Shown in pieces: positions 44,837 to 57,300 of a stretch of DNA of 64,000 bases (positions are counted from its first letter, which is position 1; every line of letters starts with the position of its first letter). Below the pieces are notes generated by a model. It was not told the DNA's origin, made no database searches, and saw only the letters and a program-made list of their open reading frames with translations. The position numbers and the translations under genes are program-made. The stretch spans positions 62,001-126,000 of the forward strand of contig JAANDG010000226.1 of NCBI GenBank assembly GCA_036852015.1. The letters run 5' to 3'. The stretch comes from Pelodera strongyloides (lineage: Eukaryota; Nematoda; Chromadorea; Rhabditida; Rhabditidae).

Positions 44837-47800
44837 ATGGTACAGGACGGGGGCAAATCGCCTATTCGCAGAACATTCGATGATGTAGTCGCTTTTTGCA
44901 TGCCACTTGCTGAAAAACCTACTCCTATTCAGGTACTTTTGTACTATATTTAGTCCCTTAGCTTATGTGCTTTACTTTGTAGTAATTGTCCATCTATCAG
45001 ATTGTGATTCACTTCGTAACAATGGGCTCGTTGAGCACGTTCAGTGCGGCCTTACATGGAATTTACGAATTGTTTTTTTTATTGCTAATGCTAATTGCTA
45101 ACCATAATAATTATTTTTATTTGGTATGTAGTGATAACAATAATTAGGGGTTCGGGCCTTGACAGAAAGCTGCCAGATACGTTTATTCGATATCTTAGCA
45201 CAATGTCTGCTCGTGCCATGCCTTACAACAACTTTTCTACGATTTCAGTTAATTGTTTCCGGAAGCCTGGGCATCGCCTCCGGTGTGCTGGCACAACCTC
45301 GTCCCTTAGTCTCCACCGGTATTTGTGGATGCTTTGTTGCAGCCTGCCTTTTGGATTCAACAGGATGTCTGCCAACTAAGAGCGTGGTATGCTTTCCTTT
45401 TGTGATTTTCAGTAGCTATCAGTTTCATGGCGAATTAGTAAGCTCACTCGTGTAGTGTAAGACACTCGTGTAGTGGGGTTTCCTAGCATCAACAGGCCAA
45501 ACGGTCAAACACATAACACTCTTTTAAGTAATCTAATTAATCTAAACTTGCTGGCTTCTGAACCATGTACGCGTTTTGTTTGGCAGTCTGGGAATTGGGA
45601 ATGCAAATATATTTGAATATTTGAATATTTATTATACTCATTAAAAAGAACGCAACGCCGTGAGAGACGATGAAATAGAAAAATTCAAAGTAGATAATAT
45701 AGATACTTGGATATAATTTCCACCAACAGTATATAGTATAGATTGTAATTCGTTCAAGGGTTCAAGTATAAAATCATGCACCAACCACTGGCACCTATCT
45801 CCTCCGAATTGACTTTGTTCGACCATCCGCGGAATTTCAAATTTGTATATTTATATTGGTTGAAACATGTCCTTGCGACATGTTGTTATAATTTATAATT
45901 TTCACCACCACCACCACCACTTATTTTATTGTAAAAGCCCGCCTTCATTCACATGCGGGACTTGGGCCTTTAAAGGATCGCAGTCACTTCAATTTCGCCT
46001 TTTTACTTCAATTTTCAATAAATATAAAAAGATACCTAGAAAAATACCTTTCCAATGCCAATTTACGGAACATTTATCACAGGGAAACACATCGCTTGTG
46101 TTGAGTTTTGATTTTTGACAAAATGGGGTGTTTTCTAAATCGCAACGGGACTTGGCCGGTTGCCAATGATGACAATTCAAATAAAATCCGGGGAAGAGGG
46201 AAAGTGTCTGCTCTACTGTCTCAGTTGTCGTTGACATACTGTACCTTATCAGAACACAACCGAGGGGATTTCTTTCCCTGGGTTAAATTTTCAGTAAATT
46301 AACACCGGAATGGTATTTTTCTAGGTGCTTTTTCATGTTTATGGATAATTGAAGTAAAAAGGCGAATTTGAAGTGACTGCGATCCTTTAATGACCTTTTG
46401 ATACATCATTTGCATTTACATTTTTCAGATAGACAAGGCGAAGGATAAGGCGCGACGAGCCCTGGACGACCTGAAGAACGTCGACAGTACCGTGAGTCAG
46501 AATAATCAGATTGTAGAGTTTCTCGATAGACATAAGTTTTGCTTAATTGGATTTGTGGGCGGATATTTCATTGGCAAGGTAATTTCTTAATCTGGTTGTG
46601 TGCTGTCTGTCTTAGAATACTCGTTTTGGATATAAACTTCAGTGTTTCAGTCCGTGTTTTACCCTACGCCCTACCTTATCTTATAACCTTATCCTAAGTT
46701 AGTCTAGGTTTCCTTCCTTGTTTATTGTTAGTGTTGATTGTTGAATGTTATAAAGAATTTTATCATCGCCTGCTTTATGTTTATCATAATAATGTATGGG
46801 ATGAACAGCCGTTCCACCATCGGTTATTTACACATTCTTCGTATTTCATATAACCATGCTGTTATTTCTCATTCTCATTGATTTGTTGATTAGCCTAGTC
46901 AGATGTCAGATGTAGGTTGTTTGTGCGTTCTTTGTTCATTTATATCATAAGATAATCAATTTTTATTTAAAATGTATACTTGTTCATTTTAGGTTTCATC
47001 TTTAGCCTTAGCTTCAGCTAACAATGGATGTGTTGGGCCAGGATGGAAATCGCCTATACCGAGCACCAGGTATTTGTTGTTACTAAAATACTTTAGTTTT
47101 TTTCTATTTTTTTTGAGGGGGGGGGGGTGTCAAACCGGTTATATTTCATGTTTGACTGATGTGTGCAGGCATATTATAATGTGCAACTTGCTTTATGTTG
47201 GCATTGTTTTTTAACTTTGCGATGTTCAAAAGGTAAGTCCAATTGCCAATAGCCAATAGTGTTTCTAAGAGTGACATGTCTGATGTCTTCGTTAAAACAA
47301 ATGTATAATGTAAAATGTATATTCGATTTAAGGTGTCATTAATACTATCCAAAAATGGACGTCGACTATGAATTCCGCCCTTAGGCGCCCGGATGAGGAT
47401 ACTAATTTGATAGACACGGACGCGGTTCGAGGTAGCTGGCTGGTTTCTGATTTTCATTTTCGATATTTTTGCATTACTATTTCCGCGTACAGAAATTGAG
47501 ACGATTCGTGAATCGTGATCAGTTTTTTTTGTGGTGTGGTTTTCTGGTTTATGACTTTGTGTGACATTGCACAATCTATTTTGGATGTTCTTTTCTGCCG
47601 GAGTTTTCCTTTTTAGGGTATAAATTCGTGCGTAAATGGGGCTGGTTGGAGGTGCTTTCTTTAGCTTTGTGACAGACCGTTTTAATAAAACACCATGTTT
47701 CGGTCAAATATATCAATTTCGAATTGCCTCGGAGGTGGTCAAAACCAATCCGGAGGTGGTTCGTGTTCGTGCGTGTTGTCACGCACCAAGCTGTACCCCT

Positions 47801-50800
47801 GCTTTGTTTTGATTGTTCATCTTATTAACTAATTAATTAATTATGTTTAGGATGGGCAATTGATGAGAATATGCCCGTTGTTCAAACTGCGAGAGAAATA
47901 AAGGACAAAATTGTCGATACGGTGTGTTTTCCGGATTTCTCTGTTTTTCTTTTGTAGTCGTTCCATTTCATTTTCTTCGCGGCAAACTTTTCTAGTCGTT
48001 GTCGTGTCTTTCTTCTAAATATATAATTCCTTTGCCTGTGTCTGCGTTTTTGTTTTATTTTATTTATTATGTTTTATCTGTTATTTACAATAGATTGCGT
48101 GATGCGATGCGTTCACGTGTTTCTGTGTGCAATGTATTATTCATCCGTTCAACGTCATTGGCGTAGAATCAAAGGTGGTCTTCACAGAGACCCCCCTAGA
48201 GCAGACGTTAATATTTTATTTTCTCTTTGCATGTTTAGATTCAATGCGTGATCGAAGGTGCTGAAGAGTGCGTGACTTCTGCAGAAGTGCTGAAGTTGTC
48301 TGCAGAGGATCCCATAGAAGACGCTCTGAAGAGGGTACGATACCGGCCTTCTTTGAAAAGTAAGGTGTTATTTGTAGTTTGTACTTTGTGTATTGTGCTT
48401 TCTAGTTATCGTGGCGTGTGGTGTAGCGTCTGACTCTTTCGCTATGGTGGTATGTTCTTTTTAAAATTTTATATTTAGGGCGGGGGCGGGCATTTTGGTT
48501 TTAAAATTGTGTTTTCCTGTATTTATGTGACGTTAGGTATGACTGTATAAGCCGCGTTCGAGTTGGGAAAAGTTGGTGGAATTCCGGAATTTCCCCGTTC
48601 GAGATGGACGCGGAAACGTGCCAGGACAAGCAAAAATACCGTAGTGGAATCGTTGTGGGATTATATTTTTGACAACTGCAAGAGCCAAAAATGACGCTTG
48701 ACCCCGACGGTTGGGGCTAAATAACGGAAAACATTTACGTTTCCGGTGTCCCATCTCGAACGGTGGAATTCCGGAATTCCACAACTTTTTCCCAACTCGA
48801 ACGCGGCTATACTATTTGCAAAGGAATTTTCTAGTATATCATGTCTGCTGTCGTCTTTATTGCATTATGCGTCTTGTGGAACCTTAAATTTGGATTCGGA
48901 TACTTTTTGGTCCTTTATTTGTATATTGCTTCTATTTTGTATTTCTGTTTCAATGCACTGTAGTGTTCAGGGTTCCATGTCTATAAGAATTGGCTGAAAG
49001 AATTCGATGAAATTGGTGCACCAGAAAATGATGGTATGTTAGGTTGTGAGTTGCCAGTGATTTTTGATTTTATATCTTTATCAAATAGAAGCCCCTAGCC
49101 CCTTACTTAAATATATAATATAACATTTGGATTGAAACATTAATACGTAGGCCATGTAATGGGCCTAAATTTTGTCTTGACCTTGGAATATCTTCTTGTA
49201 GAGGGTAACATCTTTGAATTGTTGTAGTTCTGAGTGAATTTGAAATTCATTGGGCCTCGGGTGTTTATGTTGCTATAATTTGTTTTCATTTGCATTATAA
49301 ATTATAGAACTCCCGGCCGGACTGCTAACCGAACTGAAGGATTTGTTTCAAGAAAGTGAAGCAACTCTAACCAAGGAAGTGGAATTGCTTGAAGAGTTGG
49401 TTAGTTGATCGGTTTGTAATATTACACTATTTAAGCAAAATTCGGGCTCTATTTTGTTAATAATAATTTTATTACTGTGTACATTTGCATGTGGCAGCGC
49501 TTTGTAAGCTGACTATTGACATATTTATGACCATCCCGTGTGTTTAGCTTGAATGTTATATCGATATGTTTCACACCTGCCATAATAAGCGTCAAGATGT
49601 TTTCGTTTGTTACTTCTCCGTACCTTGATCCCGAGCTTTTTCCGAGAAACTTTGCATTTTCGAGCTTTTTCCGGGCCGTGCTCGGAAACAAAGATCATAG
49701 TTTGTCTGCATTTTTAACTGGAACACACATACCTTCGCGACATCAGCGCTTATTGTAAACACGTTTAAAACTATATTTCTTAACTCCATTATGAAATCCA
49801 GCGCGTAATAGTCCGTTTTGCTTCGTAGCCAGAAAATAATGCATCAATACATTCAAATAAGATCCCTGTATTTGGAATAGCCTGGAGATATTTGTATGAG
49901 TCAATCCGTAGGTGGTTCGTGCATGATTTTAGTTGGCTGCGTCAACTTCTCGTTGACTATCGTGTTCAAACCCCACAATATTATCATGCTTTTTGATATG
50001 AGCCGTTTTCTTTTTTTTCCTCGAATACGCATTTCGAATTATGCGTGTTTTGTTTCAGGGCTGTGACCTGCCGTTAGATAACAACACGTCTGTCAATTCT
50101 ACCACCGCAAAGAGTCAGCCAGCTTGCCCGGCTCCGGTATTCGACTATACTCCCTATGTGTCACTATTGAATACTCAGGTTTGTCGATGTTATAGAAAAA
50201 TTTTCTGCACTTTTGTAGACACGGAGAGATGTAAGTGAGTGTGCACACTTTTGAGGAATTAGTAAGTCCTTCTTTATGTGAATGTGTGAAGTTTTTTTAA
50301 GCGAAATACCGGCCGGTTATTGAAATACATCGAATACTCCAGCACTCTTATGCAGCCGAATAAATTAGAATAAAAAATCGAGCTAAATTCGAGCAACTTT
50401 GCATAAATCACGCAAGATTCAGCTGTTTTCATTTCAAAAAATAACACTCAAGATTGTCTAACTGGAAAATAGAAAAATTGCTTGCATGATGCCGTTGTTG
50501 CCACATTCTCATGCGAAATGATTGGTAGCTATTGCTATATTCTTTTGTACTATTAATTAGACGTCACTACCATATTTCATACCTTAATTAATAAGTAATG
50601 GCTTATTTGGGTTTCAGAGTACGGGCGACATTCTGGACGCCGAGATGTTTGCCAAGTAGGTTGAATTAGTAAATTTAGATCGTGTTGATTAGAACATTAT
50701 TCTTAACTAATTAACGACTGAGAATGTACTGTGCTTGTCTTGTACAAAGTAGGAAAGATAACGTCTAAAGAATCAGAGCAGAAATTCTCGTTCAGTTTCG

Positions 50801-52653
50801 CTTTTCGTGACGTAATTATGGATGCAACCTTACGAAATTTTTTTATTGAACAAATTCTTGAAACGGGTTACGTGGTAATATTCTTCTTTTGTTCACAGTT
50901 TCCCTTTGTTTAAAACGTATACTTATTATTTTTTTGTGTTTTTCTTATAGAAAACCAAATAAGGGAGCACCAGGCCGAGGCCGAGGAAGGGGTAGGGGAA
51001 GAGGAACAAAGCGGACGTTGTCAGTTGAAAATCCACACAAATTGGGTGAACAAACGGAGAATACTGCAGCGCCAACTCCAGCGAAAAGGGGTTAGTGACG
51101 AGATCGGGTTGCTTTATTAATTACTCGAGTCTTTTTTCAATACTGACTCCTTTGAAACTAAGTGTTTTGATTTATGTGCTATTTGTTTGCAGGTTATTAT
51201 GGGTGTGTCAAATCTAAAGTTCGAAAATTAAAATGTATCGCAGTATCGCTTATGGTGCATAGCCACGTCCCATAGCGCTTTGGAAAGCATAGCGCTTTCT
51301 TATTCTTCGGATTTATGGGGAGCACAGTAGGGAAAGAATAACATTGCTTGCGTTATATCCTTCGTTAGATGCATATGTGTTTTAGTTTTATTTAAATAAA
51401 ATTAATAAACATAATCGCCTTTAGGATGGGGTCGTGGACGTGGGCGTGGAGGACTGTCGCGTGGTGGTCAGGGCAGTTCAATCGTAACTGGTAATGTTGG
51501 ACGGGTTACCGCGGAAGATGCGCCAGAGGAGAGCGAACCGAGCGCGAAGACTTCATCGAGTGGGCGTGGTACCGGTACCGGAAGGGGCAGAGGGAGGGGT
51601 CGAGGAGGAACGTCCGTGCAAAAGGTATGCATTCATAGTTTATTTGTACGTCTGCGTAGTGCGTTGTTGTGTGTAATAAAGTATTACGTTATGGGACCGA
51701 GTGAAAAACGGGACCACCTACCTATAGTTCGGTTACGATGGTATCTGAATCTAAACTGCTGATTACCTTATGGGCCGAACCGTAGCCTTACCTTTTTAAT
51801 GAAAATTTTCCACTTTCTTTGAGTCTTCTTGTTGATTGTGTCATTATGTGCTTGTGTTTTGCTGTGTGACACATCGCACAAAAAGTGTTATATGTACCAT
51901 TTCACTGATAACTGGTTGCTCGAGCGAGGCTCCATTTGCAATCAGTAAGAGGGAAGAAGTGGTGATTATAAATGTTTAGGTTGATGCACTCAAACCAAAA
52001 TTTTCCGTGGCAAACTTTATCAAAAATCCAAGAAAGCCACGAACGGCCGCAAAGAAAACTGTCACGGAAGTTCCTGACAAGAAGGTTTGTATTTTTTTTT
52101 ATTAAAAGTTTCTTTCCTGTCATTTGTGAAGGAATTCGTAAATAGTCATTAATTTCAACCTAAATGCGGCGGAGTAGATAGTAGAGTGTTTCGCATTTTG
52201 TGTATATGTGTGTGTTTCGTTACGTTGGTGCTAGTATTCAGCTTTATTTAGGTGCTCTGTCTGTTGTGTATACTTATGCTACAAGCTAGTAGAGTTTAGT
52301 TGTATTGTTTGATAGACATCTAATGATTTAAACTTTGAAATTAACTCCTTGATGTTTGTAAATGCGTGCTTTAGAAGCCAACTTCCAAAACTCCGGCAAA
52401 GCGTGGCCGCAGCAAGCAGAAGAAGAATAAGGTAAGGTTTTGTGATATGATTTTTTTTTGTTTTCACTGTTGTTTGTAGGGCTGGAAGCTCCGGAAGTGG
52501 TTCATTTGTGATTTTGCTCTGCTTTATGCGCACGTACATACCTACACTTACGCTACGCACTTATATATTGAGTGATTAAGTTAAATGTTAATCAATTTAC
52601 AGCTGGATAGCGAGGTTCGACATATTACGCGAGCTGTTATGGCCAGAATGTAG
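44837..52653 (+). CDS. FUN14-domain protein with RG-repeat basic C-terminal extension
   Basis: Sixteen exons: 44837-44932, 45249-45386, 46429-46578, 46993-47069, 47385-47431, 47851-47921, 48239-48334, 48964-49033, 49308-49399, 50059-50178, 50618-50655, 50951-51090, 51425-51624, 51980-52084, 52375-52431, 52603-52653; 515 residues. Residues 31-128 match the FUN14 domain: PIQLIVSGSLGIASGVLA, a Gly-rich second membrane segment (TGICGCFVAACLLDSTG), a basic helix (IDKAKDKARRALDDLKN) and a C-terminal segment FCLIGFVGGYFIGK. FUN14 proteins (FUNDC1/2) are outer mitochondrial membrane proteins linked to mitophagy. The usual protein ends there; here about 390 residues follow, with an acidic middle, GRGRGRGRGRG (340-350), a second RG block (about 426-440) and a basic end. 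In a shorter FUN14 gene, splicing to another end would be expected; reading past the donor at 49400 would stop at once. ATG 44837 (GCCATGG) follows a TTTAG acceptor; an in-frame ATG is at 44804. Confidence 0.8.
45970..46390. repeat. TTAA-ended palindromic element, GATCGCAGTCACT family, copy 2
   Basis: TTAAAGGATCGCAGTCACTT at the left and AAGTGACTGCGATCCTTTAA at the right; arms also share CGCCTTTTTACTTCAATT. It fills part of intron 2 of the FUN14 gene, ending 38 bases before the next exon. A degraded relative is near 57330. Confidence 0.85.
48549..48808. repeat. inverted-repeat element with GCCGCGTTCGAGTTGGG ends
   Basis: Left AGCCGCGTTCGAGTTGGGAA and right TTCCCAACTCGAACGCGGCT are perfect complements, followed by a second pair around GGTGGAATTCCGGAATT. 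Flanked by TATA on the left and TATAC on the right. It is in an intron of the FUN14 gene and is a single copy in the window. Confidence 0.8.
51193..51274 (+). other. possible alternative terminal exon of the FUN14 gene
   Basis: A TTTGCAG acceptor (ending 51192) opens in frame from the exon ending 51090 and gives about 26 residues (GYYGCVKSKVRKLK...) to a TAG at 51272-51274. This would remove the second RG block and the basic tail. Only splice signals support it. Confidence 0.25.
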
Positions 52654-53516
52654 ATCATGATTCTCTTTGGTTTTTGAGATAGAGATTGCAATATTTTCAT
52701 GATCCATATGTCCGTTGCATTTAATTTAGTTAGTATAATTTACTTGTGAGTTATGCAGTGGGAGTTGTTATTTGTCCTTTAGTCCTTTAGTGATTTGTTA
52801 AATACACCTTAGGTTTTAGACTTAAGTTAGGGCTCAGGGCGTAGTGTGTTGTGTGATGGATTCGAAGTGCCGTGAAGTTTCTTGATTACTATTCGAAGTT
52901 ACTATATCATACATACTACCTGATTGTCAGTAACCTCATCGTTGCATTGATTGCTCGCGTGATTTTGGTGATGTTCGTCGCATGTTAGATTATTTTTTGA
53001 TTAAATATGCCCCGTTTAGTATTTCAATATTTTCTACCCTATACTCTTTGGTGCATTTTTTATTATATACCCTAATACGGCTAACATCAAGCTTATTCAT
53101 GGCATCAGAACATCAGGTGTAATGCGGGTTCTTGTGAGTAGATTTCCTTGTTTTAGTTTGTTTCATGTAGACTATTAGCTTATTTGGTGTTTTTGTCTAT
53201 ATTATTTCTGGGTACGTTATCTGTGCAGTTTGTTATTATTGGTTAGCTTTGTTGTTGTTATTGCCTATACACATGTTTGATTTGATGTCTTGTTAATGTA
53301 TTACACTTAGGCCCTGTGAATAGATGTTATTCCTTTCTTGTTGATATTTTGTTATGCTTCAGGTGTTGAGTAAAGGTTTTAGAGAAGCATGTCTCTTTTG
53401 ATCCTATAGTATCAGTGAGTGGGCTGTGTGATTCATGTATTTTCTTTGTTTTATTGTTTTTTTTTAATTATCTGTTACTGAAGCGGCATACGGTATTACA
53501 ATTAGCGCATAATTAC

Positions 53517-53682
53517 TTAAAGCGAAATGCTACCCTCTTTGGAAAATTTGCATATAATAAGCAAATCCTATGTATCCTGTTCTTATTTTATACTATTGCC
53601 GTGGACGATCGTACAAAATTAGCATAGGATACAGATTTGCTTCTCATGCAAATTTTTCAAAGGGGCTAGCATTTCGCTTTAA
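53517..53682. repeat. TTAA-ended element, AAGCGAAATGCTA type
   Basis: TTAAAGCGAAATGCTACCCT and TTTGGAAAATTTGCATATAA at the left; the complementary GCAAATTTTTCAAAGGGGCT and AGCATTTCGCTTTAA at the right. Internal GATACAG/CTATGTATCC pair also inverted. Confidence 0.8.
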
Positions 53683-54127
53683 AGGGAGAGGCCCATGAGA
53701 AAAAAGTTTTCCTCAATTTATTTTTAAAGAATGTCCGGAATTTCAGAATTATTACCGTGAAAACCGCATTGCTTGAAGCCTAGGACTCACAGAGTTATTC
53801 CCCGGCAAAGAGTTCGGCCAGGTACCGTAGTCAGAATCATTTTCTCGCTTTTAGGGCATTCTTGTATTGCAAACGCCTCTTTATAGTGGTAGGAATGATC
53901 TTTATTCGTTTGACCATTCTTATATAGAGAAAGAATGCAAATGAACGCATATAAACCGTAAAAATGAATTTTGACGTTGCTGACTACGGTACCTAGCCGA
54001 ACTGTTTGCCGGGGAATAACTCTGCGAGTTTGAGGCTTCACGCAATGCGGTTTTCACAGTAATATTTCTGAAATTCCGGACATTCTTTACAAATAGAGGA
54101 AAACTTTATTCTCATGGGCCTCTCTAA
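53679..54127. repeat. long-arm palindromic element adjoining the previous one
   Basis: TTAAAGGGAGAGGCCCATGAG at the left and CTCATGGGCCTCTCTAAG at the right. Arms of about 150 bases are complementary, including AGAATGTCCGGAATTTCAGA and CTCACAGAGTTATTCCCCGG. Confidence 0.8.
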
Positions 54128-54212
54128 GCCCTGAGAACTCTGCGGCATACGCTGTAGCAAGGTGGTATTGAGGATAACGTTGTAATGTGAAACACGTTTC
54201 TAATTTTTATGG

Positions 54213-54218
54213 TTTATT
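54213..54218 (-). terminator. poly(A) signal of the ShKT/nitrobindin-like gene
   Basis: AATAAA on the minus strand, 92 bases after the stop at 54310. Confidence 0.6.
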
Positions 54219-54309
54219 AAAAATTTGCGGAATTTGCTACATTATTATGCGTAACTAGGCAGTTTAGTTTTGAATTTGAGGGTGAATTGGATCTTTTATA
54301 AACACCCTT

Positions 54310-57300
54310 TTAAGGGGCGACTCTTTCGTAGCGGATGAAAGTGTGCTCTTGCATTCCGTGTGTTAACGTCTCCATATGAAGTCGGGCTTGAAGTGTGTTA
54401 CGATCGAGAAGTGTCCATTCGCGAACCAGCTGCAATATTTGAGGTACGGTGGGTTTCTTGGATTATAATTACGGTAGTTATTCACAATATGGGTACGGTA
54501 GTTTTTGTGATTGGTTTATGGATACTGTAGTCGAAATCGAGTATTACGGTAATTTATATTCGCAGCAGATGTACGGTACTTTTTTGATTGGGTTCTACAT
54601 ACGGTATTTTTATAACCAGGCATATGACTGCATCAAAACATACCTTAGCCCCTTATTTCAATCCAAATGAATCGAATACTTACGTCGTGCACTGGTAAAT
54701 CTCTGGAGAATGAGATTCTGCCGATATCTTTCAATTTAAATTTTATGTACGTATTGGAAATTGGTCCCTCTTCGACGGTGACGAAACCTGTAGACAGTAA
54801 TACGTCCTGTTATATAATTAACTAGACCCTTTCATCAATTGCATATACACCATAGGGACTTTATTTTTCTCACCATTACCGTTTAGCCTTTGTATAACTC
54901 GTTTTCCACTTATATATTAATTATTAATTATAACATATCATTTTCACATACTAAGAGCTAATTGTAAGAGCCATTCGCTCACGGTTAACTCATTTGCGCT
55001 TATTAGCTTACTAACAAGGGAACTGCCTAGGTTCATATCTGAATTAAGAAAAGTTGTAATGCAAAAGTTGTAGAGAATTAAATTCTATTAAAGATGGCGC
55101 ATTCAAAACGTGCCAGGCGTAATTATCGAGCAATTACGCATAACCGTTCCTTATGGGAGCCTCAGTGATATATGATTTCGGTTACCACTTAGCATAATGG
55201 ATAGCGATTCTGACTGATAAGAGGAAGGTCAAGTGTTCGATTCCTCTCTGCGGAAGCTATTTTTGCGTTTTTGCTTGGGTATTTTTTTTTACAATTTAGA
55301 GCTTAAATAATTGTTTCAAAACAAATTACTGTGTGTTTAAACAACTTTGCTTGTGTCGATAACACATTTATGCACTATTCAAGTAAAAAAATCGGGATTT
55401 GATTTTTCCATTTTTTTCATGAAATCATTGATGGTACCCATGGGTGCAAATATCGTCGAAAATTAAATGATGAAAACAACAGCAAAATGAATGTGAAGCA
55501 TAACTTTCATAGTTTCCGAATTCCAGAAGGTTGAATATTTTTATTACGAATGACTATGACTTACTGGTGTTTCTGTTTAAAGTTTCTGATGATTATAAGG
55601 TCCTTGGAGTTCTGATATATTTATTCATAACTCTTTATCCATGAAAGAAACGATCTACCAATTAATTAACTCATTTATTTATTAAATATTCACATTCATT
55701 TTGTTGTTGTTTTCATCATTTAATTTTCGACGATATTTTCACCCATGGGTACCATCAATGATTTCATGAAAAAAATGGAAAAATCAAATCCCGATTTTTT
55801 TACTTGAATAGTGCATAAATGTGTTATCGACACAAGCAAAGTTGTTTAAACACACAGTAATTTGTTTTGAAACAATTATTTAAGCTCTAAATTGTAAAAA
55901 AAAATACCCAAGCAAAAACGCAAAAATAGCTTCCGCAGAGAGGAATCGAACACTTGACCTTCCTCTTATCAGTCAGAATCGCTATCCATTAAGTGGTAAC
56001 CGAAATCATATATCACTGAGGCTCCCATAAGGAACGGTTATGCGTAATTGCTCGATAATTACGCCTGGCACGTTTTGAATGCGCCATCTTTAATAGAATT
56101 TAATTCTCTACAACTTTTGCATTACAACTTTTCTTAATTCAGATATGAACCTAGACAGTTCCCTTGTAAGGATGAAGCATTCCATCAAGGTCTGGTCTTC
56201 GACTACGGTAGGCAGGATGTGATTTTCTGTGCATTTTTGTACCGTTTATTCATCGTAGAATCTACAGTTGATACCGAAGCTAGCTAGGGTTTAGAACTAT
56301 CGCTATTTTAAGATGTTTAATAGTTTTCCTACCGTTATTCATCACTGTTGTCAACGCGACTTCTCGGGTATTGGGTCGAACGGCCAAATATCCATATTCT
56401 GAGTGTAATTCGTCTCTGTCGTTTATTGACCAAGCGAATGCACTGAATTTTATTATTATGAACTGCTCCGAGCATAGTTTATTTAATACTAATGTTTATT
56501 TGTTGAATGCTAGCTCAGGCAATAGCCACCCTAAGATTTTGTGTGGCAAGAACATCTTACTAACAAAGGATCATGTATATAGTCTAGAAAAACGTGGAAA
56601 AATATACTGTAATTAGTTTACGTTTGTCCCAGTAAATGTGTCGTGCTGTCTATTCTTAGCAAAATGTAGTACAGAAATTAGGTATATGTCCATAGTTTAG
56701 TAATTGAATCAGTAACATAGTTTAGTAATTGAATATATGGAAATAAATGAACAAAAGTGTGATATTATAATAAGAGAGCAAACTAATGTATAGGCACGAT
56801 ATTGAAAGAAAGAGTGATCTGAAAGATATAGAAAGATAACTTACGTATAGTTCAATGCTCTGACCGCCTCCATCTTGTCATCAGGTACGGAGAATTCGAT
56901 CTCTTCACCGTATGTAAATTTGGGGATTGTTGGGAAAATTGCCTAAATAAGGAGAGATTGCACGAATGAGAAACTAATAACAACATATAATGAAGAATGA
57001 AAAGAGCTAGGCGCCTAGCACCTATCGGAAAACACCGTGAAAACCGTGAAACTTCCAAATTTTTGAATTTCTGTATGAACACATTTTCCACGGCCCAAAA
57101 CCCCAATGTTTCATTTATGCGCTAAATTTAGGAATTCACTATGTTGCATACTAGCTGCTGGATTAATTCCACATGTAATAAATCCGTTGGTTTAACGTAT
57201 ATACTAATTTTGGTTAGAATTTCAAGCGCCCAGCAACGCTTACTCACCCTCTGACGCCCTTATTGTTGTCCTTCCTTAAGCACGCGTAGTAAAGTACAAT

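Larger units (their letters stand above)
52654..54200. other. intergenic between FUN14 gene and ShKT/nitrobindin gene (tail to tail)
   Basis: No exon seen. The 3' UTR of the FUN14 gene must lie at the left. Two TTAA elements that share one TTAA fill 53517-54127. Confidence 0.55.

Noticed and set aside
47146..47782. Minus-strand open frames of 142 and 68 codons, with an LTETW string recalling LINE endonucleases
   Set aside because: No other LINE motif is present, and the plus-strand micro-exon of the FUN14 gene lies inside; taken as a shadow frame.
54449..54670. Tyr/Gly-rich plus-strand open frame of 73 codons
   Set aside because: Falls in an intron of the minus-strand ShKT gene and comes from repeated TACGGTA words; no start or splice support.
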